This document shows, one piece after another, positions 47,801-58,640 of a stretch of DNA of 64,000 bases. Source of the DNA: Forficula auricularia (taxonomy: Eukaryota > Arthropoda > Insecta > Dermaptera > Forficulidae); assembly GCA_024734495.1 (NCBI GenBank), contig JALMQS010000267.1, positions 682,001-746,000 on the forward strand, in the 5' to 3' direction. Made by a program: the position numbers and the translations under genes. A model generated the notes under the pieces. That model was not told the origin of the DNA and ran no database searches. It saw nothing but the letters and a program-made list of their open reading frames with translations. Every line of letters begins with the position of its first letter. Position 1 is the first letter of the stretch.

Positions 47801-50782
47801 AAAGAGGTGGTAATCCGATGGAGCGAGAGTCTGGAGAGTAGGGCGGGTGAGGGTAGGGCCTCCCATTCGAGGCGCTTTGATGGTTTCTTTCGTCGATTTG
47901 GCGGGTGTTCGACGAAGCGTTGCCGTGGAGCAAAATGACACGTCCGTGTCTTCGAGCCCATTGCGGCCGTTTTTCGATCAATGCATGATTCAAATTGATC
48001 AATTGTTGTCTGTAGCGCATTCCTTGCGATTGGCGCGGATCTTCTGCCAGCAAGTCCTCCAGGTCAGCATCCTCAAACTTTTTCGGCTGTCCAGGCCGCT
48101 CCTTGTCGTTCACATCAAAATCACCACTTCGAAACTGTCTAAACCAACGTTGGCAGATTTTTTCAGATGGAGCATGGTCCCCCCCGAGAATAAGAACCAA
48201 AAAAATATTTGGATGAGTTTGGTGGAAAAATACCGAAATGCCATCTGTTAGAAAAAAGGGACATTATTAACCGGCACACCTAGTAATATGCGCTGCATTG
48301 CTGACTTTTCTTAGTAATGTGTCCATTGGTGGAACACCTGCACTTACCAGGCGTCAATAGTGGCACTTTTTTGAGTTGTGCCAGTGTTGCACACATATAT
48401 CGTTTTCTTTCGTGACATATTTTGTGTTATGCCAGTGTTGCAGAATATTTTTGTTTTATCTCTCTTGTTCAGTTCAAATTGTGCCGTTTTTGCTATTAAT
48501 TTATTACTATTATTGCGCCTTTTATTCATCAAATTTGAGAGTAAAAAGTGAAAATGAATGAAATGCCTTTACAACCAGAGCGGAATGGGCTGGAGGCAAG
48601 GGCGGATCAGGAATTTTGCGGGGGGGGGGGAGAATGTATTAAGGGTGCCCGATATGATATAAGATATACTTTTATCTCGGAAGTGTGTCGCGATCGAATT
48701 GTCCAAGCGCGCGGGGGGGGGGGGGTCCGGAGAGCGCCCCCCCCACACACATATAGAACTTTATTTTAAAAAATTTTGTAAAAAAAATAAATGTTTTTTT
48801 TTTACAAATTTGTTTCTGACAGGCACAGTCTATGGGGTGGGGGGGGTCCGCCCCCGTCTCCCCCCTGGATCCGCCCTTGGCTGGAGGTTTACTTGGTAAG
48901 CACCCTTGGACTCGCAAACTTTGCTGAGGCCAAGAATGTATTGTAGATATAATAAAAAAGATGAAGGGTGCTTCGTCGCATAGTGAAACTGTCCCTTGAC
49001 AAAGAGTGACAAGATGGGCCACTGAGGAAGTCAAAATAAATCGACGAAACGTCTGGCCCATTTAATACTATTCTCCTGTTTTAAAAAGAGAAATCTTCTG
49101 AGTAAAGTTTTGAATTTAAATATTAATCTAAAGAAATAAGACAACTTACGGGTCTGCAAGAAGTGTGGGCAAAGCAGTTTCTTGAATTCTTGAAGGTGCA
49201 TTGAAACCCATCAAGTATACTCCTTCTAACAAAGTAGGTTTTCTAGAAATCAAGATAAATATATTATTATAATAAAACACTTTAAAATCTCTTAATTGAA
49301 AAGTTTTTAATTTGGCGAGAGTAGCAGAGTTGTTCATACTAGTTATATATTTTTTAAAATTTGTCTCTACCCCCGGGGGTCAGATTTTTAGCTGGATGCC
49401 TCGGAGTCGGGTTCGAACCCGGGTCCCCTGGTTAGCTCGCTGTCACGCTACCGCCTAGCCTATCTGACCCCCCATGTTTCTCTTTTATCTTTTTTTTGTC
49501 TTTCATTGTTGTTTTCTCTATGATTTTCATGTGATTGTTCTTTTATTGTTTATTATATTTATTGTTCGTGTATAGTTTATTGTATTTTTTTTGCATTGTT
49601 TATATATGGTGTTTTATTTTGTAATTCTTTTTTTATTTTTCTTGATTTAACACTCATTATACACATGTTTGACATTTTTCATTTTTTTTTTAAGTGGACT
49701 ACTAGTCCGTAAAATTATCTAAATAAATAAATATCCAAATAAGGTGTAATTTATTGGATTCTTTCCTCTTTTCCTTTCAAATCGATAGGATTCTTCTCCT
49801 CCTTCTTCAGGGTTTTAAGGGTTTGTTTCCTTCATTGACCCCTTGAAACCCTGAAGAAGGGGGAAGAATCCTCCGAAACGTCGATTTGAAAGGAAAAGAA
49901 TCCAATAAATTACACCTTATTTGGATATGTGTTAATTGTTTCTTTCCTCACTACCCCTGGGGCGTGTACTTGTAATGTGTTGATTTACAATGTTGAATCT
50001 GTAAATATTAAAATTATAAATAAAACTTTTAAATTGAAAAATTGCGCGAAGAGCGACTTAACCAACTAGCCCACGGACCCTCCCGCCGAATAAGCTCTTA
50101 AGATGGAATATCTAGTTTCCTTTTCGCGGTTTTTTCTATTTATAGTATAGTTACTTAATTTTTAGACAAATTGATTTTTAAACTGAAAGTTTTAATTATT
50201 TTGTTTAAGCAATTTGATATATTACATACATATAATATTTATTTACTCTTATCTTTGTTAATCCCTTTTTGTAAAGCCCCTTGTTTAGCGAGGATATCCA
50301 CGTACCTATTTTACATTGTAAAGTTGAATAGGAGGATGATTAAATTAATAGTAGGGTTTATATTTCAAGATTTTCAATAATGTATACTCACAAATTTAAT
50401 GCTTGAAACGTTTTAACAGAATAAAGAGGCGATGTCGGGTCTTTTCTTTGGACTTCTATATCATTTTTATTCTCGACAAGCCCTTTACGAATGATTTTTT
50501 GCAAAAGCGAATGCTCTGCAGGTGTTAGAGCAGCTTCATCCTCCGGGTTGTCATCTTTGTTTGCTTCAGAAGTCGTTTTTGGTGGGGTTGAAGAATTGCT
50601 TGGCTCATTCGAGGACTCATCTTCAGCTAAATCGATTTTACTAATCTATGGAAAATAATTGTTAAATTGCAATAAAAATAATTAAATAAAAAAATGAAGT
50701 AATGAGTATATATATTTACATTTTTATTTAACTCTTCTTGTGCCTTTGCACTGGCAACCCAATCATACTGCTTGGTTGACAT
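35878..50782 (-). CDS. DDX19: DEAD-box ATP-dependent RNA helicase DDX19/Dbp5 (Dbp80), complete, 9 exons
   Basis: Exons in order: 50720-50782, 50392-50645, 49150-49242, 46330-46547, 46073-46250, 41154-41391, 40917-41079, 39347-39538, 35878-35939. Every junction is GT-AG and in phase, giving 486 codons plus TAA, close to the family length. The family remodels mRNPs at the cytoplasmic face of the nuclear pore and works with Gle1 and the nucleoporin Nup214. Visible motifs: Q-motif region [14 protein letters not shown]; motif I SGTGKT (147-152); PTYELA; GTPGK; DEAD (249-252); SAT (281-283); HRIGRTGR (432-439). The C-terminus [12 protein letters not shown] is typical of DDX19. The start has an in-frame TAA two codons upstream. 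Introns 3, 5, 7 and 8 contain nested mobile elements. Confidence 0.95.
36105..37920 (-). mobile_element. Tc1/mariner element with decayed transposase
   Basis: Ends CACTTGGGAGCAAAAAAATC and the inverse at 37901-37920, with TA on each side. On minus, around 37010-37560, a transposase fragment reads [19 protein letters not shown] and, after an in-frame stop, [11 protein letters not shown]: the DDE-domain signature of Tc1/mariner. Family C sequence (36225-36965) has entered the left part and removed the C-terminus. It lies in DDX19 intron 8. Confidence 0.8.
38189..38797. mobile_element. Foldback element
   Basis: Nearly perfect palindrome: GGGTGCTCCTTATTTTG at the left, inverse at the right end, arms of about 290 bp meeting near 38500 (AGATATAGCAGTATTTATCT region). 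No coding capacity. Confidence 0.75.
39595..40880. mobile_element. Mariner-like element with nested minisatellite and SINE
   Basis: Ends ACAGGGTGGGGCATAAAGAT and its inverse, with inverted repeats of about 120 bp and TA at both flanks. The ends resemble those of the element at 295-1003. The interior is the poly-C minisatellite (39730-40450, about six units) and a tRNA-like SINE on minus (40600-40745, B box GGTTCGAGAC). No transposase remains. Confidence 0.72.
41533..44168. mobile_element. Foldback element with two levels of nested insertion
   Basis: Left arm 41533-41880 and right arm 43840-44168 are inverted (CACTACTCAACAAAAAATTC and inverse; TATAACTCGAGTTCTAATT shared). A non-LTR retrotransposon fragment (about 42016-43810) sits inside, itself interrupted by family C (42672-43412). 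All lie in DDX19 intron 5. Confidence 0.72.
42016..43810 (+). pseudogene. Non-LTR retrotransposon 3' fragment, interrupted
   Basis: The frame 42040-42420 reads [20 protein letters not shown], then [14 protein letters not shown] and [13 protein letters not shown], the region after the RT domain in insect R1/jockey-type elements. A long G run at 42402-42425 breaks the frame. After family C, 43430-43670 resembles the C-terminal EHIENCEEF segment, followed by an A tail near 43801. Confidence 0.7.
44400..45050. repeat. Dispersed repeat family H
   Basis: Shares blocks with 62100-62600 (GGCTGGTGCTAAATTTTTGA, CAGCCGTTTAGCCA, AATCGATCGTCAAA, TTAGGTGGTCACAAGAA type) and with 3640-4130. No coding capacity. 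Confidence 0.6.
45055..45805 (-). mobile_element. Helitron-like repeat
   Basis: Hairpin GAGCGATGCTC near 45068 after AATAGTACCTGG, a C-rich patch (45110-45190), and at the other end GTTTCGTTTAATGTAATAAG. The same arrangement as 27541-28235. Confidence 0.4.
46690..47105. repeat. Foldback with tRNA-like arms
   Basis: Inverted arms of about 160 bp. The right arm reads GTGTGTGAGCTGACTGCC and then GGTTCGACTCC on plus, resembling A and B boxes; the left arm is the inverse (GAGTCGAACCTGAG). Likely two head-to-head SINEs. Confidence 0.55.
47570..48280 (-). mobile_element. Internally deleted mariner with decayed transposase
   Basis: Ends GGTGTGTCTTTTTTCGGCC and CCGGCACACC, TA at both sides. On minus, transposase pieces in two frames: [20 protein letters not shown] with [17 protein letters not shown], then [20 protein letters not shown] and [18 protein letters not shown]. 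The middle of the gene is deleted and frames are broken. Confidence 0.85.
48597..48879. mobile_element. hAT-like MITE
   Basis: Ends CAAGGGCGGATC and GATCCGCCCTTG, perfect inverse, with exact 8-bp flanks GCTGGAGG (48589-48596 and 48880-48887). G/C runs inside. Confidence 0.8.
49012..49063 (+). ncRNA. Hammerhead-like RNA motif
   Basis: Stem I AGATGGGCCA/TGGCCCATTT (ten pairs, one G-U), core CTGAGGA (49022-49028), extra A, stem II GTC/GAC, GAAAC, GTC. The inverted partner near 47275-47325 keeps the stems but has GATAC for GAAAC. Confidence 0.5.
49345..49475 (-). repeat. tRNA-derived SINE
   Basis: On minus, AGGCTAGGCGGTAGCGTGAC and B box GGTTCGAACCC. Close relative of 28283-28475. Confidence 0.72.
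49732..49935. mobile_element. Short foldback with hammerhead-like core
   Basis: Inverted arms CAAATAAGGTGTAATTTATT and inverse. The right arm has stem I around CCTTGAAACC/GATTTGAAAGG, core CTGAAGA (49851-49857), a GGGGG/CCTCC-type stem II, GAAAC and GTC. Related to the motif at 24156-24210. Confidence 0.55.
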
Positions 50783-51006
50783 TTCTTAAATTTAATTATG
50801 ACTATTAATTTATCCTATATAGATCATTTATAAGTGAGGTGTACAGGAAAACGATTTTTTGGAAATTTGAGAAAATAATGTCATCCTGATCGGATTCTGA
50901 TTGGCTTCGTCAACTCGGATTTCGACTCTAGCGCTCATGGCGGCTAAATTGAACATTCATTACGAGCGCATATATAATTTATTTAATCTATCCATGTACT
51001 CTTAGG
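50783..51006. other. Upstream region of DDX19
   Basis: Presumed promoter and 5' UTR. TTATAAATGAT occurs on minus about 50 nt before the ATG, a possible TATA-like sequence, but nothing decisive is visible. Confidence 0.35.
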
Positions 51007-52390
51007 GTCCCCGCAGACTGCAGACTTTTTATCGGCCGATAGTTTAGTCGGGTTGGGCTGAAAGTGCGCACACCGAGCCAACTAAACAGTTTGGTTGATG
51101 AACAGGGCGCAGACTATCCAACAGCCGGCCGACCATTCTCGAACTAGTTTGTAACTGACGTGTTGAAGCGGTCGCACAATGAAAATATTGTCCAGAAAAA
51201 TTATTGCTCTCATCATACTCCGGAGGAGGAAAATCAAGAAGAGATTCCGAGAGTATTGGGTGAATCCCATTCTCAGTGATTGATTAGTTAGGTGGAAAAT
51301 TTTACACTATGCATTCCAAATTACTTGATTACCCGAAAATTTTTACTTTATCCAATGCAAAGCATGGGTAAAGTATTGTAATCGCTCTCGGGGCAAGCGT
51401 GGCTTCAAAGGGTCCTCAGGTAAAAACTACGGAACCCATGGACTCAATTAAAGTCACAAATTGTAGTATTCAATTAGGTTGAATTTTAGCACGTGACGGT
51501 TTTGCCAAAAATTACATGGGGTCTCGTCGAGAGGCCAAAAAGTGCGATTTTTTCATTTAGTGCGTGCGGATGGATGGATGTATGTGATGTGATGTTATCG
51601 TTTTTTTGGCCCACGATTTTTTCCACACCGTTGCACCGATTGAAATGAAATTAAAAACCTAGCATTCTTTTAACAAAATGAAGCGCTGATTAGTTTTTGG
51701 TACATATCGGTCCACAAACATTAGTACTTTATTTCAGTACTTTTTAGTTTTTCTAAATATCTTGAAAATGACTTAACCAATTTTGATGAAATTTAATATC
51801 CTAATTAAGTACCTTGGGGACCACAAAAAAGGTTAAATAAAGTTTTTAGTAAAATTATATTTTTAAAGTACTTTACTCTAGAACATATTAATATTTCAAA
51901 TGAATTTGGATAAAGTTTAGCAACGATCCGTTGCAGTTTATTTTCACCTATTATCGAATGAGCATTACCAGCTTCAATGAACTTGTCAAGCTAATTGGAC
52001 CAGCAATAGCGAAGGAGGATACAAATTTAAGACTTTCTATACCTGTGGAGGAGAGATTGAGCGTTACGAAAGCGCAGGTCTTTTTCTCGACTTCTTCAAT
52101 CAACTTTTCGACGGAACTTTCTACAATCAACAATTGTGATTTGGGCGACGTCATATTCAAAATACACGCACACGACGCCAAATCACAGAGCGAACTGAAC
52201 TATCGGCCGACTAAACAATCGTCATGTATGCGCAGGCGTGTATGCGCCAATACTGATTAAACAGTCGGCCGATAGTTGGCCGACAGATTAGTTTGAATGT
52301 AATCGGGTAGCCCATCAAACTTTTTTATCGGCCGATACTGAATCGCTGTAGTGTGCGCATATGCATTCCTCTCCATACTGATTAAGAAGC
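51007..52390 (+). mobile_element. PIF/Harbinger element remnant
   Basis: Left end after TTA: GGGTCCCCGCAGACTGCAGA, with TATCGGCCGATAG repeated inverted near 52260 and 52325. RRKIKKRFREYWVNPILSD (51225-51285) and SITSFNELVKLIGPAI (51960-52010) match the N-terminal part of Harbinger transposases. The gene is split by family B (51335-51945) and then breaks down; no catalytic domain remains. Confidence 0.7.
51335..51945 (-). repeat. Dispersed repeat family B, inverted copy inside the Harbinger remnant
   Basis: Begins TTTACTTTATCCAATGCAAA and matches 16060-16800 in reverse through TACGGAACCCATGGA and TTTTCTAAATATCTTGAAAA. It separates two pieces of the same transposase frame, so it is a younger insertion. 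Confidence 0.68.
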
Positions 52391-52424
52391 CGACCAAACT
52401 AAAATAATTACCTATACAGGAATT

Positions 52425-52910
52425 TATTTATATACCTATATACCTATACCATAATCTGTGGGCCACTAGAAAATTAGAAATGCAAAAACTGGGAGTGGGG
52501 GTGGGTGGTGTATGAGGGGGTGCAGGGTTGGTGGAGTGGCGGGTTCGGGGTCCAGGGGTATAGCGGGGGTGCGGCGCGCGGGGGCGGTACGGGAGTGGTT
52601 GTCCAGGGGACATGGCGGTGGTGGTGGTGGGGGGGGGGGGGGGGGGGCTATGGGGCGGGGGTCCAGGGGCGTAGCAGGGAATGGGGTGGGGTGCCGGGGT
52701 GGTTTTTATCAGAATTGATGGTGGCGGGGGTGTGGTATGCGGGTGCGGTATGGGGCGTAGCGGGGTATGGGGGGTGGGTCCAGGGGGTGGGGTGCCGGGG
52801 TGGTATTTATCAGAATTTTAAATTCAGAATAATATTAATATATAACTTTTAACTGAAGAAAAAAGTTGCCGAGCATCGCTCGGAGGCTCCACAGGTACTA
52901 TTTAATTAAG
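52425..52910. repeat. G-rich low-complexity region, Helitron-like end
   Basis: About 300 bp of GGGGTG-type sequence with a run of more than 15 G, ending with GAGCATCGCTCGG, the hairpin of the Helitron-like family. Open frames here reflect composition only. Confidence 0.45.
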
Positions 52911-53399
52911 GTAGTTCTTTCACAATGCAAAAGTTCAAGAAGTCTTCGAAACATGGAATAAAGTCATTAAAAGCATAATAAACACACTTAAAATTTGAAG
53001 ACGATTTACCACACCAAACATGAAATAATTGCAATTAAAAATGACATTTTTTTACATATGGATGGATTGCGAAAGGATGGGAAAATGATGATTATTTTTT
53101 TTTCATTGAAGGACTTTCACCATCTTGATGAAAAATTAATATTTGTAGAATAATATATTCGGAGTAACTTAAAAAAAAAATTGAAATTATTTACTTTGTA
53201 GTTTTTTTTATTTGGGCGATTATTTTTAGTGGAGGGGATAAATAATATCAATGGCTTGGAAACGATCCATTCATAAAAGAGGATATAGTAGTGTGAAAAG
53301 TACAGTCACGTTAAAAAAACAACCTAAAATTTTAGCATCGTTCATATGTATAGAGTGGTTAAGAAGCTAAAACTTATTGTGTGGATTGTGGCGAAAGAA

Positions 53400-54000
53400 C
53401 TACCTTAATACATAAATAGGGGGGGGTGTAAGTCAAAAAATTTAAATATAGGCCCTTGTACCATACTCAACCAAATTTTGTATATATAATCCGTGGGCCC
53501 CCAGAAGTCTAAAAATGCAAAATTAACCGCCCAAAATGGGGGGGGGGGTTAGAGCCAAAAATGAAAATATAGGCCCTTGTACCAAATTTCGTAAACATAA
53601 TCCGTGGCCCCCCAGAAGACTAAAAATAAGAAATTTAACCACCCAAAATGGGGAAGGGGGGGGGGTGTAGGCCCAAAAATAAAAATATAGGTCTATGAAC
53701 AAAATTCAACCAAATTTTGTATAGGTATATATAATCAGTGGGCCACAGAAAACTAAAATTGCAAAATCTAACCGCCCAGAAAATGGCGGTGGGGGATGAA
53801 ATTCTAGGCCCTTGTACCAAACTCAACCAAATGTAGTATACATAATCAGTGGGCCCCCAGTAATCTAAAAATGCAAAAACTAACCCCCCCCCCTTACATG
53901 ATTATAAATAATTTTATTAAATATTAAATTTAAGTGAGGGGCCAGCTTGTATGGTAATGTCAAGTGGATGATGGCCACATCAGAACGTGTCAGTTTATTT
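53400..54000 (-). repeat. Family C minisatellite, inverted copy
   Basis: Five or so inverted units with poly-G runs (CAACCAAATTTTGTATA, GGGCCCCCAGAAGTCTAAAA), ending with CACATCAGAACGTGTCAG. Confidence 0.68.
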
Positions 54001-54279
54001 TCTTATATTTTATATTAATATATGTAAATACAATAAATATTGTTTTAATTCTACATTAAAATAAAAATAAAAAAAAAGACTGCTCTTATTGCTTTGCTTG
54101 TAGGTAATCTTATTGGTTGCTATATTTGTAATGTAATTGGTATTTGTTGAAATAATGATTATTTTAATAAAAAATTTTGAAAAAAAATTATTTTTTAAAT
54201 GTTCATTTACGCCGAGAATGTTTTTTTTTATAGCTGTCTCCTGAGAAAGAGTCATGTGATCATTTTAAACCAGCGTTGT

Positions 54280-54840
54280 TTTTTTTTTTTATAATGATAT
54301 TGGTACAAGAAGAAGTTGCACCAAAAAAGTGCAACCTCAGTAGACTGCGATGAACCCATGTATCATGTAAAAAGAAGAAGAAATTTCAGAGAATGGGTAG
54401 GAGTTGAAGGTACCTGAGGATGCAGGTCTTGAAAGACTGAAGGTTATATATATAATAACATAATCTACATATGTAGATTGGAAGACGGACAGGGAGAGTT
54501 CCATTCTCTAAAAGTAATAGGGATAAACGAATTGACAAATATGTTTGTTCGGTTAGGTTTAGTCTCTTATGGATTAGTTCATTAGATTCTAAATACTGAA
54601 GAACTTGCTCATTAATTACCTTTTCAATGATTTTAGAAAGAACCGAAGTGATAGCGATCGGACAATAATTGCGGGTACATTTGAAGATTTCCCCTTTTTT
54701 TATTAAATGGTTACTATTTTCCAGCTCCCTGGAAATGTACTAGAGGCGTATGAGAATTTTTGAGAGAATAGGAGGCAGTTCAGGAGAGCAATTTTTAATT
54801 ACAGTGAGTTGAGATGATGACTGGTCCGGCGGCAGAATTG
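54280..54840 (-). pseudogene. Non-LTR retrotransposon remnant, antisense
   Basis: On minus, 54540-54830 encodes a decayed RT segment (KKGEIFKC, NYCPIAITSVLSKIIEKVIN, EQVLQYLESNELIH), the conserved NYRPIS-type region of jockey-like elements. 54280-54460 is the 3' end with T run and matches the tails of the other copies. The parts between are deleted. Confidence 0.72.
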
Positions 54841-56116
54841 ACTATATTAAATCCGTGTAATACTGGAATCTCTAAATTATTTTTCATAATAATTTGTGCG
54901 AATTTTTATACCAAAAAACATTTAATTTAGAAAAAAATATGCACTTACCAATTGTATTTATTACTTGTTAAATTACTATAGGTACCTATACTATACTAAT
55001 TTTTAGAAACAATGACGTCGAAAAGTTTCTCCCTTCTTGTACTTTCAGTCGAATATAAATATTTCAAATTACATATATAATATACAATTATTTGCATAAA
55101 TTTTGAATGAATTTTAATTAATAAAATTAAACAAGAAATTTTTATTATATTTTTGTAAAATCCACACCTTTTAACTATTTCTACAAAAAGAGTAAAAATA
55201 TTATAATTTTATATTTGAATTTTCGAAATTGATTATTATCATTTAATGGGAATGTGTAGTGTATGTAAAAAATTATGCAAATATTATTATTATATATGAT
55301 TATGTCTCTAATAGTTGATTTATACAGAGACATAGACAGTTGTTTAGCGAGAACAGGGGGCACCACGAGTAGGCAGCTGTCACCACCCCCACATGGATAG
55401 ATAAATAAATGATAATTAGAGGAGATCATTAATATAATTTTGAAGGCAAATTACATAATATACTCAGAGAGTGATAATTTTAAAATTTAAAATTTATCTT
55501 TATAGTTTCAAAAATGTATAAAACACTCAGAAATACAATTTGAAATTTGAAATCCGAAAATAATGAAAATTTCAAGGCTAGACGTGTTTTGAAACAAATA
55601 GGAGACATTGTATTTGTAGCAAAATACGTCTACACTTGAAATAAGTAATTGTTAAAAGACCTTTTCCGAAACAAATACCAGTACAATGTCTCCAGTACTG
55701 CAATTTGTTTCGAATCAAAGTCTTAAACATTCGACATTTTGTATAAAAATTTTGTCAAACATTTGTGTTTAAGAAACAAATATAAATAATTTGTAGATCT
55801 AAGTATGATGAGAGAAAGGACTTATGCATAAGATCAGAAACAGAAAATAATTAGATTGAAGTTTAAGGGGATTATTTTTAAAAGTAAATAATTTATTATT
55901 TACTCTCGAATGTTATTAAAAAAAAAAAATTGAAATTGTATTATCTATCCATGTGAAATAATTTTATTAAACTGAAAATATAAAAGCGAATTTGCTTCAA
56001 ACCAATATCTCAAATTAAATTTAGAAAAAAGGAAAAGATTACAAAATTGCATACCTAATAGATAATTTTGAGTTTTAATTTATTTAATTATTTCTAATTA
56101 ATCATTTAATATAATT
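54841..56116. other. AT-rich region, no gene
   Basis: No gene, element boundary or RNA recognised. It separates the DDX19 5' side from the tandem array. Confidence 0.5.
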
Positions 56117-58640
56117 GTTAGTATTAGTAGGACGAGCACCTACCTGAAAAAGAAAAACAAATATATTAGTAAAATAATTTAGTGAATTTAAAGTATTTTT
56201 TTATATAAATATATTCGTAATAAAATTATATTTAATTTTGGGAAAAAATTAAAAAAGTAACTTGCAAAATTTAAAGTATTTCTTATTTATTTAATTATAA
56301 GAATAGAGTATTAAATAGATATATTACCTTAACAGCCAACGTCTCGTATTTAGACCTGGGATGCTGATTCCACAGTAACACATTTGACACCCGCGCACAA
56401 TAAAAAATATACTCGCGATTCGATTCGAGAAGGAAACACTAAGGAATTGACGGGAAAATGGATAAAAGGTTAAAAAGATAAAGGATTTGATTTTCCAGAA
56501 AATAAGAAAATCAAATACTTAATCTAAATGTTAGTTTTAGTAGGACGAGCACCTACCTGAAAAAAGAGAAAAAAATATTAGTAAAATAATCATAGTGAAT
56601 TTAGAGTAATATTAGAGTATTAAATAGATATATTACCTTAACAGCCAACGTCTCGTGTTTAGACCTGGGATGCTGATTCCACAGTAACACATTGACACCC
56701 GCGCACAATAAAAATATACTCGCGATTCGATTCGAGAAGGAAACACTAAGGAATCGACGGGAAAATGGAAAAAAGTTTAAAAAGATATAGGATTTGATTT
56801 TCCAGAAAATAAGAAAATCAAATACTTAATCTAAATGTTAGTTTTAGTAGGACGAGCACCTACCTGAAAAAAGAGAAAAAATATTAGTAAAATAATATAG
56901 TGAATTTAAAGTAATATTAGAGTAATAAATAGATATATTACCTTAACAGCCAACGTCTCGTGTTTAGACCTAGGATGCTGATTCCACAGTAACACATTGA
57001 CACCCGCGCACAATAAAAAATATACTCGCGATTCGATTCGAGAAGGAAACACTAAGGAATTGACGGGAAAAATGGATAAAAGGTTAAAAAGATAAAGGAT
57101 TTGATTTTCCAGAAAATAAGAAAATCAAATACTTAATCTAAATGTTAGTTTTAGTAGGACGAGCACCTACCTGAAAAAAGAGAAAAAAATATTAGTAAAA
57201 TAATCATAGTGAATTTAGAGTAATATTAGAGTATTAAATAGATATATTACCTTAACAGCCAACGTCTCGTGTTTAGACCTGGGATGCTGATTCCACAGTA
57301 ACACATTGACACCCGCGCACAATAAAAATATACTCGCGATTCGATTCGAGAAGGAAACACTAAGGAATCGACGGGAAAATGGATAAAAGGTTAAAAAGAT
57401 AAAGGATTTGATTTTCCGGAAAATAAGAAAATCAAATACTTAATCTAAATGTTAGTTTTAGTAGGACGAGCACCTACCTGAAAAAAAGAGAAAAAAATAT
57501 TAGTAAAATAATCAAGTGAATTTAGAGTAATATTAGAGTATTAAATAGTATATATTACCTTAACAGCCAACGTCTCGTGTTTCGACCTGGGATGCTGATT
57601 CCACAGTAACACATTGACACCCGCGCACAATAAAAAATATACTCGCGATTCGATTCGAGAAGGAAACACTAAGGAATCGACGGGAAAATGGATAAAAGGT
57701 TAAAAAGATAAAGGATTTGATTTTCCAGAAAATAAGAAAATCAAATACTTAATCTAAATGTTAGTTTTAGTAGGACGAGCACCTACCTGAAAAAAGAGAA
57801 AAAAATATTAGTAAAATAATCAAGTGAATTTAGAGTAATATTAGAGTATTAAATAGTATATATTACCTTAACAGCCAACGTCTCGTGTTTAGACCTGCGA
57901 TGCTGATTCCACAGTAACACATTGACACTCGCGCACAATAAAAAATATACTCGCGATTCGATTCGAGAAGGAAACACTAAGGAATTGATGGGAAAATGGA
58001 TAAAAGTTTAAAAAGATAAAGGATTTGATTTTCCAGAAAATAAGAAAATCAAATACTTAATCTAAATGTTAGTTTTAGGACGAGCACCTACCTGAAAAAA
58101 GAGAAAAAATATTAGTAAAATAATATAGTGAATTTAAAGTAATATTAGAGTAATAAATAGATATATTACCTTAACAGTCAACGTCTCGTTTTTAGACCTA
58201 GGATGCTGATTCCACAGTAACACATTGACACCCGAGCACAATAAAAAATATACTCGCGATTCGATTCGAGAAGGAAACACTATAAGGAATCGATGGAAAA
58301 ATGGATAAAAGGTTAAAAAGGCAAAGGATTTGATTTTCCAGAAAATAAGAAAATCAAATACTTAATGTAAATGTTAGTTTTAGTAGGACGAGCACCTACC
58401 TGAAAAAAGAGAAAAAATATTAGTAAAATAATATAGTGAATTGAAAGTATTTTTTTCTATATAAATATTCGTAATAAAATTATATTTATTATATTATTTA
58501 TTTTATTTTATTTTTATTTTTTTTGAAAAACTTCGAAAAGAGTACTTGAAAAATTTAGAATATTTCTTAATATTTTAATTATATGAATAGAGTATTATAA
58601 AGATATCTTACCTTAACAGCCAACGTCTCGTGCCTGGACT
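56117..58640 (-). repeat. Eight-copy tandem array, unit about 306 bp, with splice-like sites
   Basis: AGGACGAGCACCTACCTGA recurs at about 56129, 56541, 56847, 57156, 57462, 57774, 58078 and 58386. AACAGCCAACGTCTCGT recurs eight times between. Read on minus, each unit has a polypyrimidine CAG followed by GTAGGTGCTCGTCC, a 10-bp hairpin TTTGATTTTC/GAAAATCAAA, a TATATTTTT box, GACGTTGGCTGTTAAG and a GTAATATATC donor-like site. The stretch between acceptor and donor is about 200-230 nt and is closed by stops in all three frames. The edge units have a longer AT-rich spacer than the six inner units. Confidence 0.85.

Larger units (their letters stand above)
47179..49082. mobile_element. Foldback element with hammerhead-like core and nested insertions
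   Basis: Ends AACAGGAATAGCAGGGAATT and a shorter inverse at 49080; inverted arms share GGGCCA-CTGAGGAAGTCAAA and GCATAGTGAAA blocks. An exact 12-bp repeat AAAAAGAGAAAT (47167-47178 and 49083-49094) flanks it. The interior contains a mariner (47570-48280) and a hAT MITE (48597-48879). It lies in DDX19 intron 3. Confidence 0.66.

Noticed and set aside
52490..52800. Open frames of up to 115 codons on plus
   Set aside because: Glycine-rich translation of a G-run low-complexity region; no start context, homology or codon pattern.
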